Positions 1-5,699 of a stretch of DNA of 6,017 bases are shown one piece after another. The translations under genes were made by a program, and so were the position numbers. The notes beneath the pieces are model-generated. The model did not search any database, was not told the origin of the DNA, and saw only the letters and a program-made list of their open reading frames with translations. The stretch is from DATLZB01 sp035574175 (GTDB lineage: Bacteria; Pseudomonadota; Alphaproteobacteria; Rhizobiales; Hyphomicrobiaceae), in assembly GCA_035574175.1 (NCBI GenBank), contig DATLZB010000082.1:1-6017 (forward strand), in the 5' to 3' direction. Position 1 is the stretch's first letter. Each line of letters starts with the position of its first letter.

Positions 1-339
1 CCCGCCGATGAGCCGACGCTCGAACCTTGGCAAAAGGTGGTCTCCAAGCTCAACCACTGGGCGATGTACATTCTGCTCCTCGTCGTGCCGCTGCTCGGCT
101 GGTTCGGCGTTCAGCTTTACCCGGCGCTCGACGTGTTCGGGTTGTTTTCGCTGCCTGCCGTCGTGAGCCCCGATCAGGCGACGGCTGAGTCGGTGCTCGC
201 CATCCACAAGACGCTGGCGCTGGTTTTGGTCGGACTGATCGCCCTGCATGTGGGGGCTGCGCTGTATCATTACTTCGTTCGCAAGGACGGGGTGCTGCAA
301 CGGATGATACCCTCGCTCGCCCGGCCCGATCGCTCGTAG
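1..339 (+). CDS. Cytochrome b561-type membrane protein, C-terminal part (5' end outside window)
   Basis: The reading frame is open from base 1 to a TAG at 337-339 and gives 112 visible residues. The part seen is the second half of a bacterial di-heme cytochrome b561 (YodB/CybB type), an inner-membrane electron carrier that family knowledge links to quinone oxidation or superoxide handling. One hydrophobic helix runs from about residue 18 to 38 and begins with an N-H-W motif (His19). A loop rich in Pro, Gly and Phe follows, then a second helix from about 62 to 90 with His69, His83 and His90. The tail is basic (VRKDG, then R-M-I), as in the family, where the last helix ends in a similar H-x-F-x-x-K/R-D-G stretch. 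The family is usually about 170-190 residues, so roughly 60-75 residues lie to the left. A GTG at 37 is in frame but falls inside the conserved domain and is not the real start. It converges on the minus-strand methyltransferase gene. Confidence 0.88.
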   Translation, partial: PADEPTLEPWQKVVSKLNHWAMYILLLVVPLLGWFGVQLYPALDVFGLFSLPAVVSPDQATAESVLAIHKTLALVLVGLIALHVGAALYHYFVRKDGVLQRMIPSLARPDRS

Positions 340-360
340 CTTTGTTCCCTGGCCAAACCC

Positions 361-1197
361 TCATTCGGGGGGCAGCGCAAGGGTGTCGATGTGGCCGACT
401 TCGGCCGCGGTGCGCTGGATGCTCAGCCAGTCGTCGATGGCGGTCGGATCGAGCCGGCCCGTTTCCCGCACCGCAGCAGCGAAGCCGGCCGCGAGGTCGG
501 CGATGAGGCGCTCGTCCGCCGGACCCAGCACCCAGGGGCTGTCGCCGTCCTTGACCTCGTAGCCGACGGAGCGGAAGGCGGCGGCGAGGGCGGCGGGCGC
601 CGCAGGTCCGGCAGCGATGCCCAGCCCCTTGTCCGTTCGCTGGTGCGCGTGGAACGCTTCGAGCAGGTCGGCATCGCCCGCATGGGCGGGCGTCCAGGTC
701 TGACGGCCGTCGTAGGTCAATACCGTGTAAAAGGCCGCACGGCGGGCCGAGGTCATCCGCGCGATGCGCTCGATGAAGGCGGTCGATGCGAGATCGAACA
801 GGGCCGAGGCGGTGACGAGGTCGACATTTGCCTGCAGGATGTGTCCCAAGTCGCCGGCGAGGTCGGCCTGACGCAGGATCACCACAAGCTTCCGCTCCTC
901 CTTCTCCAGCATGAGAGTATCGCCGGACTGGCGGGCGACGTCGGCCCAATGCCAGAGGGCACTGCCGGCGGCATCGAGAAGGGTGGCGTCGGCATCAATG
1001 AGCGTCCAGCATTGATCAGCGGTGAGCAGTGGCGCGGTCGCGCGCAGGTTCGAACCCGTGCCGCAGCCTAGGTCGACGACCGATACGCTCCGCGCGTCAC
1101 GGAAGCGGTCGGCCAGGTGGCGGGCGAGATCGGCGTTGCGCGAGCGCCGGTCGACGGGCTCCCTCAGCGCCAGCCAGTGGGGGGTGAAGCTGCTCAT
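361..1197 (-). CDS. Class I SAM-dependent methyltransferase, last gene of the four-gene unit
   Basis: The 278-residue product has a Rossmann-type methyltransferase fold. Motif I is VVDLGCGTGSN at residues 40-50 (SAM-binding glycine loop). Strand two ends with LIDAD at 66-70, whose acidic residues would hold the SAM ribose. A motif-IV-like VDLVTASALFDL lies at 125-136. The substrate cannot be read from the sequence; the C-terminal half (about 150-278) has no motif I know. The ATG at 1197 is preferred over an upstream ATG at 1275, because it overlaps the stop of the glycosyltransferase gene as ATGA (1197-1194) and has a GAGG ribosome site (1208-1205) 7 bases upstream. The 1275 start would add 26 unlikely residues inside the neighbouring gene. 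Coupling to the glycosyltransferase suggests that it methylates the same product or an intermediate of that pathway. O-, N- or C-methylation is undetermined. Confidence 0.85.
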   Translation of the reverse strand: MSSFTPHWLALREPVDRRSRNADLARHLADRFRDARSVSVVDLGCGTGSNLRATAPLLTADQCWTLIDADATLLDAAGSALWHWADVARQSGDTLMLEKEERKLVVILRQADLAGDLGHILQANVDLVTASALFDLASTAFIERIARMTSARRAAFYTVLTYDGRQTWTPAHAGDADLLEAFHAHQRTDKGLGIAAGPAAPAALAAAFRSVGYEVKDGDSPWVLGPADERLIADLAAGFAAAVRETGRLDPTAIDDWLSIQRTAAEVGHIDTLALPPE

Positions 1198-2240
1198 TGC
1201 GCCACCTCGAGGATGACCCTGGCAATACGGCGTGCGGTGTCCGGCCAGCGCGGCAATCGGGCGGCGGCGGCCCACGCGGCGTCTGCCATGCGCTGGCGCA
1301 AGGCGCCGTCCTCAAGCGCGCGCCCCAACACCCACATGAGCGCGCGTGCATCGCCCGGCACGACCTTGAGTGCGGCCTCGTCCGGCACGGTTTCGGCGGC
1401 GGCGCCGCCGGTCGTGCACACGATGGGCAGGCCGCGTGCCAACGCTTCGGCGAGCGCCATGCCGTATCCCTCATAGAGCGAGGGCATGACGAACAGGTCT
1501 GCGCCGGCATAAAGCTCGGCGAGCCGCCTGTCGTCGAGTGCGCCGTGCAGGGCGATGCGGCCGGTCATGCCGGCTCTCTCGATGGCTTCCCGCACGCGCC
1601 GCGGGGTATCGCTGTGGGCATCGAGGGCCCCGGCAATGTCGAGGCGCCAGTCGATATGACGCAAGGGGCGCAGCGCTTCGACAAGGATCTCGTAGCCCTT
1701 GCGCGGGATGAGGGAGCCGACGGCGAGCATGCGGAGGGGGGTGCCGGTCCCTCGAGCGCGCGGGGCGGGATCGGTGCCGGGCTCGGCGACGGTGATGCGC
1801 TCGGCAGGCACAGCAAACTCGGCGGCGAGCGTGCGCGCGGTGGCGGGGCTCGTCACGACGACGCGGTGCGCGCGCGCCAGCGCTTCCGTTTCGAGCCGGT
1901 GCAGCTCGGCCTGACGGTCGGCGCTGAGGCCCGTCTCGAGACAGAGAGGATGATGGACGAGGGCTACCACCGGCGCATCGAAGCGCTCAATCAACGCGGC
2001 GGGCATGGCCCCGTAGGCGAGGCCATCGATGAGCAGCACGGCACCCTGTGGCGCAGCGCTCAAGGCTCGCGCGGTTGCCTCGAGGTCGGCGGCGGTCGGG
2101 GCCGGGTAGGAGCCCGGCAGGGCGACATGACCGGCCTCCACACCGTGCTCAGGAAGAAGCGCCAGCACACGTCGGTCATAAGCGTAGCCGCCGGTCGGGG
2201 CAAACAGGTCACCGGGAATTGCAAACAAGGCCCGCGCCAC
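1194..2240 (-). CDS. GT4-family glycosyltransferase (GT-B fold)
   Basis: The 348-residue product looks like a complete GT4 enzyme, which transfers a sugar from a nucleotide-sugar donor to an acceptor with retention. Near the N-terminus, FAIPGDL followed by a glycine-rich GGYAYDR (about 17-23) is the usual acceptor-side loop. The second Rossmann domain begins near 165, with VGSLIPRKG (about 175-183) carrying the Arg-Lys that contacts the donor phosphates. The EX7E motif, EGYGMALAE (about 257-265), marks the donor site. No membrane segment is seen, so it is probably cytoplasmic. The start is uncertain. A TTG at 2249 overlaps the preceding stop as TTGA, but GAAGGA (2255-2250) abuts it with no spacing. 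The same GAAGGA is 9 bases from the GTG at 2240, so I use GTG; the other choice adds three residues (MNG). Neighbours suggest a small-molecule acceptor, possibly a pterin-like product, but lipid or polysaccharide acceptors are not excluded. Confidence 0.87.
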   Translation of the reverse strand: MARALFAIPGDLFAPTGGYAYDRRVLALLPEHGVEAGHVALPGSYPAPTAADLEATARALSAAPQGAVLLIDGLAYGAMPAALIERFDAPVVALVHHPLCLETGLSADRQAELHRLETEALARAHRVVVTSPATARTLAAEFAVPAERITVAEPGTDPAPRARGTGTPLRMLAVGSLIPRKGYEILVEALRPLRHIDWRLDIAGALDAHSDTPRRVREAIERAGMTGRIALHGALDDRRLAELYAGADLFVMPSLYEGYGMALAEALARGLPIVCTTGGAAAETVPDEAALKVVPGDARALMWVLGRALEDGALRQRMADAAWAAAARLPRWPDTARRIARVILEVAQ

Positions 2241-2245
2241 GCCGT

Positions 2246-2650
2246 TCAATCCTTCAGCGGCCCTTCATACGAAGCGCGCGCAAGGTCGGTCTCGTGCAGA
2301 GTCACACGGATCCTGGAAAGACCCTTGCCTTCCTCGCCGAGGGCACCTTCGACTGCCGCCTTGCGCACTGCATCGAACACATGGCGGCACAGGAACTCGG
2401 TGGTGGTGAGCTTCCCCGCGAACTGTGGCAGCTCGTCGAGGTTGCGGTAGGCCATCGGTTTCAGGATCTCACTCAGCACACGGAGCGCGGCGCCGATGTC
2501 GACCACCACGTTTTGGGGTGTCAACGTCTCGCGGAAGAAGGCCACGTCAACCACGAAGGTGGCGCCATGCAGGCGCTGAGCTGGCCCGAATATGGCATCG
2601 GGCAGGCTGTGAGCGATCATGATGCGGTCGCGAACCTCGACGCAATACAT
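2246..2650 (-). CDS. 6-pyruvoyl-tetrahydropterin synthase / QueD-fold protein with altered active site
   Basis: The 134-residue product has the size and motif order of the PTPS/6-carboxytetrahydropterin synthase (QueD) family, which acts on dihydroneopterin triphosphate. Recognisable parts are IMIAHSL with His14, FGPAQRLHGATF (21-32), VVVDIGAAL (48-56), NLDELPQF then TTTEFL with Glu85, and VTLHET with Glu120. By my alignment from memory, the family C-x3-HGH motif reads A24-x3-H28-G-A30, so the catalytic Cys and one zinc His are absent. The LDH catalytic pair reads A67-Y68. The protein is therefore probably not an ordinary QueD or PTPS; it may do another reaction on a pterin-like substrate, bind one, or be misassigned by pathway. 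The ATG at 2650 follows GAGAGG (2662-2657) by 6 bases. An open frame extends to 2812 but overlaps the dehydrogenase gene and adds 54 residues without family likeness. The start is 10 bases after the dehydrogenase stop. Confidence 0.85.
   Translation of the reverse strand: MYCVEVRDRIMIAHSLPDAIFGPAQRLHGATFVVDVAFFRETLTPQNVVVDIGAALRVLSEILKPMAYRNLDELPQFAGKLTTTEFLCRHVFDAVRKAAVEGALGEEGKGLSRIRVTLHETDLARASYEGPLKD
2250..2255 (-). promoter_or_regulatory. Ribosome binding site deciding GTG over TTG for the glycosyltransferase
   Basis: GAAGGA on the minus strand ends directly against a TTG (2249) but is 9 bases from a GTG (2240), a normal spacing. It lies inside the last codons of the PTPS-like gene, so translation of the two genes is likely linked either way. 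Confidence 0.5.
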
Positions 2651-2656
2651 GGCGAG

Positions 2657-2662
2657 CCTCTC
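2657..2662 (-). promoter_or_regulatory. Ribosome binding site that fixes the PTPS-like start
   Basis: On the minus strand GAGAGG lies 6 bases before the ATG at 2650 and overlaps the TGA stop of the dehydrogenase gene. This supports the 134-residue form over the longer open frame and suggests re-initiation by ribosomes finishing the upstream gene. Confidence 0.6.
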
Positions 2663-3665
2663 AAGCTTGCGGATAGCGGATGACGGGGGCAAGGCCGGGC
2701 GCGCCTGGCGCCAGCAACGCTGGCAGTTTCGCCGGTGCATCCTCAAAAGAAATCTCGCTCGACAGCAGCGCGTCGAGCGCCGGATCATCGAGAAGACGCA
2801 GGGCAGCTTCAAGACGGCGACGATAACCCCATCTCGGCCGGCGACTCGGCGCCACGTGTCCGACTTGGGAGGAGACGAGCTTCAGCCGGCGGCTGTGGAA
2901 TGCACCGCCGAGCCGCACGGGCGTTGCGGCGTCGCCGAACCAACTCAACTCGACGATGTTTCCCTCGAGGCCGGCCGACCGGATCGCCGTGTCGAGCCCT
3001 TCCGCCGTGGCGCTGGTGTGGAAGACGACATCCGCTTCTTCTGGCGCAGACCCCGGCATCGAGAAGCCGACGCCGAGTGCCTCGGCGAGGGCGCGGCGGT
3101 CATCGGCTATGTCAACGAGCGTTACGTCGGCCGCCGGCAGCCGCCCTGCAAGGTAGCCCACGAGCAGACCGACGATACCGGCGCCGACCACCACGATGCG
3201 GTCGGCCGGACCAGCGCCCGAGTCCCATACCGCGTTCAGCGCGGTTTCCATGTTGGCGGCAAGTGTCGCCCGCCGGGGCGGGATGCCGTCCGGGATTGGC
3301 ACGGCAAGCCGTGCCGGCACCACGAAACGGTCTTGATGCGGATGCAACACGAAGACGTTGCGGCCCAGAAGCTCCCCGGCGCCCGCCTCTACTCGGCCGG
3401 TCGCGCAATAGCCATATTTTACCGGGAATGGAAACGCGCCGACCTGAAGAGGGGCGCGCATTCGCTGCCATTCGCTCCGAGCAATCCCACCGTTCAAGAC
3501 GAGACGTTCGGTGCCGCGGCTCACCCCGCTGAACAGTGTGCGGACCAGCACCTCGCCTTCCTTTGGTGGGGCGAGGGGCTCAGCGCGCATTTCCACGGCT
3601 CCCGGCCCCACATACCAGAGCGCGCGGGCACCGGGGGAAGAGCCGGCCCTTTCATTCACAGCCAT
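2661..3665 (-). CDS. Medium-chain dehydrogenase (zinc alcohol dehydrogenase-like, zinc ligands missing)
   Basis: The 334-residue product is an NAD(P)-dependent medium-chain dehydrogenase/reductase. The GroES-like N-terminal part contains LFSGVSRGTE (44-53), the pattern of the branch that includes the bacteriochlorophyll enzyme BchC. The Rossmann domain begins at VVVGAGIVG (158-166), a GxGxxG loop, and Asp185 in TLVDI at the end of strand two favours NAD(H) over NADP(H). SSQVGH followed by an Arg-rich RRPRWGYRRR (265-284) is a feature I associate with this subfamily. The usual catalytic-zinc Cys is Ser/Gly here, the GHE motif reads YGY (84-86), and there is no four-Cys structural-zinc lobe, so 'zinc-binding' in automatic names is likely wrong. 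BchC itself is unlikely because no photosynthesis genes are near. It is first in the unit, so it probably oxidises or reduces an intermediate handled by the next three enzymes. The ATG at 3665 has GAG 5 bases upstream. Confidence 0.85.
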   Translation of the reverse strand: MAVNERAGSSPGARALWYVGPGAVEMRAEPLAPPKEGEVLVRTLFSGVSRGTERLVLNGGIARSEWQRMRAPLQVGAFPFPVKYGYCATGRVEAGAGELLGRNVFVLHPHQDRFVVPARLAVPIPDGIPPRRATLAANMETALNAVWDSGAGPADRIVVVGAGIVGLLVGYLAGRLPAADVTLVDIADDRRALAEALGVGFSMPGSAPEEADVVFHTSATAEGLDTAIRSAGLEGNIVELSWFGDAATPVRLGGAFHSRRLKLVSSQVGHVAPSRRPRWGYRRRLEAALRLLDDPALDALLSSEISFEDAPAKLPALLAPGAPGLAPVIRYPQA

Positions 3666-3722
3666 CGGAGCTCTTTTCCTACCGGCGGCACCGGCCTATA
3701 GCAGCTGCGAGGAATGTTCCCC
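3666..3722. promoter_or_regulatory. Divergent intergenic region with shared -10-like palindrome
   Basis: Only 57 bases separate the divergent dehydrogenase and opgH-like starts, so both promoters must lie here or extend into the coding regions. CTATAG (3696-3701) reads as a -10-like hexamer on both strands: TATAGC on plus at 3697-3702 and TATAGG on minus at 3700-3695. The -35 positions at 17 bases (TTTTCC at 3674-3679 on plus; TGGGGA at 3723-3718 on minus) are poor matches. A second palindrome, GCAGCTGC, sits at 3701-3708. If the plus -10 is used, the opgH leader would be very short. This is inference from a short region; either promoter could lie elsewhere. Confidence 0.3.
3709..3713 (+). 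promoter_or_regulatory. Ribosome binding site deciding the OpgH-like start
   Basis: GAGGA ends directly before an ATG at 3714, which leaves no room for initiation there, and is 9 bases before the in-frame ATG at 3723. The second ATG (protein beginning MNQPEG) is therefore preferred; the difference is three residues. Confidence 0.6.
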
Positions 3723-5534
3723 ATGAACCAGCCTGAGGGCATTTCGACGCCTATGGCCGTCGAGCCGATGGGCGCAGTGCTTACTACGCCGACCGGGACG
3801 CAGTCCATGGGCGAGCTTGGCCGCCGCCGAGCAATCGTCATCGTGCTCAACCTCGTCACCTACGTGGTGATGATGTCGCTCGCCGCCGCCATCCTGGCAA
3901 CGGGTGGCATCTCCGTGGTCGATGCCCTCCTGCTCATTGCTTTCGCCATCGGCCTGCCGTGGACCGTGCTCGGCTTCTGGAACTCCGTAATCGGGCTGTG
4001 GCTGCTGCATGGGACACGCGACGCCATGGCCGAGGTGGCGCCGTTCGCCGCGGCCGGCGACGTGGCGAGCCCGCTGACAATCCGCACCGCGGTGGTGATG
4101 ACGCTGCGCAACGAGGACCCGGCGCGTGCCTTCGAGCGGCTCAGGACGGTAAAGGCGAGCCTCGATGCCACCGGCGAGGGCCCTCAGTTCGACTACTTCA
4201 TCCTGAGCGATACCAATCGGCCGGAGGTGGCGCGCGCGGAGGAGGCGGCCATGGCGGCGTGGCAGCGCGAGCTCGGCCCTCGGGAGGCGACCCGTGTCAT
4301 CTACCGGCGGCGCCCGGTCAACACCGGTTTCAAGGCGGGTAACCTGCGCGATTTCTGCGCGCGCTGGGGCAGGGACTACGAGCTGATGCTGCCGCTCGAT
4401 GCAGACAGCCTGATGGCGGGCGAAGCCATCGTGCGGCTGGCGCGCATGATGCAGGCTCATCCGCGGCTCGGTATTCTCCAGAGCCTCGTCGTCGGCATGC
4501 CGTCGATGAGCGCCTTTGCGCGCATCTTCCAGTTCGGTATGCGGCACGGCATGCGCGCCTATACCATGGGCCAAGCTTGGTGGGTCGGCGACTGCGGCCC
4601 ATTCTGGGGCCACAATGCAATGGTCCGCATCAAGCCCTTCAGCGAGGCATGCGAGCTGCCCGTTCTGCCCGGGGGGCCGCCGCTCGGCGGGCACGTGCTC
4701 TCGCACGATCAGGTCGAGGCGACGCTGATGCGGCGGGCAGGGTATGAGGTGCGCGTGCTGCCGGAGGAGCGTGGCTCGTGGGAAGAGAACCCGCCGACCA
4801 TGCTTGAGTTCGCGCGCCGGGACATCCGCTGGTGCCAGGGTAACCTGCAGTACCTCAAGCTGCTCGACATGCCGGGCTTGAAGCCGATGAGCCGCTTCCA
4901 GCTCGCATGGGCGATCCTGATGTTCCTCGGTTTGCCGGCCTGGACGCTGATGGTTGCGCTCACGCCCATCGCGGCCTGGCAGGCAAAGGCGGTACCGGAG
5001 TTTCCCGCTGCGGCCGCTGCTCTGCTCTACGTCGTGTTCCTGCTGATGTACCTGTCGCCCAAGATCGCCGGCCTCACCGATGCCGCGCTGACGCCCGGCG
5101 GCGTGTCGCGCTACGGCGGCACGGGGCGCTTCCTGGCAAGCGCCGTCATTGAGGTCGTTTTCTCATTCCTCCAGGGCGCCGTGTCGACGATCCGCACCAC
5201 CATTTTCATGATCGGCCTCGCGTTCGGGGCATCCGTGGCGTGGGGCGGCCAGGCTCGCGACGCGCACGGAATCTCCTGGGTGGCGGCGGTGAGGGAGCTG
5301 TGGCCGCAGACGCTGTTTGGAATCGTCGTATGCGGGGGGATGTTCGCCGTGGAGCCGGCCGTGCTGTGGTGGAGCCTGCCGTTGACCGCCGGATATTTGC
5401 TGGCGATCCCATTTGCCGTGCTCACGGCCGCGCCCGCGTTCGGGCGGGCGCTCAAGGAATGGGGCCTGTGCGGCATTCCGGAAGACTTCGATCCACCGGC
5501 TGAAATACGAGCCATGGGTAAAGCCCCTGGTTAG
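3723..5534 (+). CDS. opgH: OpgH/MdoH-family glucan glucosyltransferase (osmoregulated periplasmic glucan backbone)
   Basis: The 603-residue inner-membrane GT2 enzyme polymerises glucose from UDP-glucose into the backbone of osmoregulated periplasmic glucans and is thought to export it. Membrane segments are near 36-60 and 64-95. The cytoplasmic catalytic domain (about 117-390) has LSDTN (Asp163), NTGFKAGN (200-207), LPLDADSL with the DxD pair Asp226/Asp228, FWGHNAMVR (294-302), LSHDQVEA with Asp329, and the D-x-R-W-C-Q-G-N acceptor motif (367-374). More membrane helices follow near 395-416, 430-447, 470-500, 530-548 and 552-575. The GHNA, SHD and RWCQGN motifs fit OpgH better than cellulose synthase. 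It is much shorter than the roughly 850-residue E. coli protein, with a short N-terminal cytoplasmic tail and a short C-terminus, as in some alphaproteobacterial forms. No opgG is in the window; it could lie elsewhere. The start at 3723 is chosen from GAGGA spacing. Confidence 0.93.
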   Translation: MNQPEGISTPMAVEPMGAVLTTPTGTQSMGELGRRRAIVIVLNLVTYVVMMSLAAAILATGGISVVDALLLIAFAIGLPWTVLGFWNSVIGLWLLHGTRDAMAEVAPFAAAGDVASPLTIRTAVVMTLRNEDPARAFERLRTVKASLDATGEGPQFDYFILSDTNRPEVARAEEAAMAAWQRELGPREATRVIYRRRPVNTGFKAGNLRDFCARWGRDYELMLPLDADSLMAGEAIVRLARMMQAHPRLGILQSLVVGMPSMSAFARIFQFGMRHGMRAYTMGQAWWVGDCGPFWGHNAMVRIKPFSEACELPVLPGGPPLGGHVLSHDQVEATLMRRAGYEVRVLPEERGSWEENPPTMLEFARRDIRWCQGNLQYLKLLDMPGLKPMSRFQLAWAILMFLGLPAWTLMVALTPIAAWQAKAVPEFPAAAAALLYVVFLLMYLSPKIAGLTDAALTPGGVSRYGGTGRFLASAVIEVVFSFLQGAVSTIRTTIFMIGLAFGASVAWGGQARDAHGISWVAAVRELWPQTLFGIVVCGGMFAVEPAVLWWSLPLTAGYLLAIPFAVLTAAPAFGRALKEWGLCGIPEDFDPPAEIRAMGKAPG

Positions 5535-5699
5535 CCTCGTTGCTTAATCCTAATCGGATTTCGGCCAATAGGCGTCGCGCGGGTGGGGAGGATTGTGCCC
5601 GTGCGTCTCTCCGGCATACTGGATTAAGGAAGACCGCTTTAGATGCGGGTGAAACCGGCCGGCGCTCCCGCACAGCCGGCCCGGGCTGACAGGGCCGAG
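5535..5699 (+). promoter_or_regulatory. Spacer with weak promoter-like elements before the FkbM gene
   Basis: The 165-base gap after opgH holds a short inverted repeat, AATCC-TAATC-GGATT (5546-5560), with a 5-base stem and no T-run, so it is not a convincing terminator. TTGTGC (5593-5598) and CATACT (5615-5620) are 16 bases apart and resemble a weak sigma-70 promoter on the plus strand. Part of the gap (from 5643) may be coding if the FkbM gene uses an upstream ATG. Nothing else was recognised. Confidence 0.3.

Noticed and set aside
340..371. Possible bidirectional terminator between the convergent cytochrome and methyltransferase genes
   Set aside because: Only a tiny CCC/GGG pairing (around 357-367) overlapping the methyltransferase stop and no T-run; too weak to annotate.
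50..949. A 299-codon minus-strand open frame across the cytochrome and methyltransferase genes
   Set aside because: Arg/Pro/Gly-rich shadow frame crossing two convergent real genes; no motif.
391..1071. A 226-codon plus-strand open frame opposite the methyltransferase
   Set aside because: No motif and Gly/Arg-rich; the minus strand has a complete SAM-binding motif I and a coupled start.
1197..2450. A 417-codon plus-strand open frame opposite the glycosyltransferase and the PTPS-like gene
   Set aside because: Low-complexity Gly/Arg/His-rich translation with no family motif; the opposite strand carries a clear GT4 enzyme. Long antisense frames are common in GC-rich DNA.
2661..3665. Assignment of the dehydrogenase as BchC (bacteriochlorophyll synthesis)
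   Set aside because: It shares the SGxSxGTE pattern, but no photosynthesis genes are nearby and the operon partners point to a different pathway.
2619..3701. A 360-codon plus-strand open frame opposite the dehydrogenase
   Set aside because: No recognisable domain, Arg/His-rich composition, and it lies over a dehydrogenase with a clear Rossmann motif.
3696..4706. A 336-codon minus-strand open frame opposite the N-terminal half of opgH
   Set aside because: His/Arg/Asp-rich translation typical of the antisense of a GC-rich gene; the plus strand has all OpgH motifs.
3723..5534. Cellulose synthase (BcsA) as an alternative identity for the GT2 membrane enzyme
   Set aside because: The GHNA, LSHD and RWCQGN motifs match OpgH, there is no PilZ domain, and no bcs genes are adjacent.
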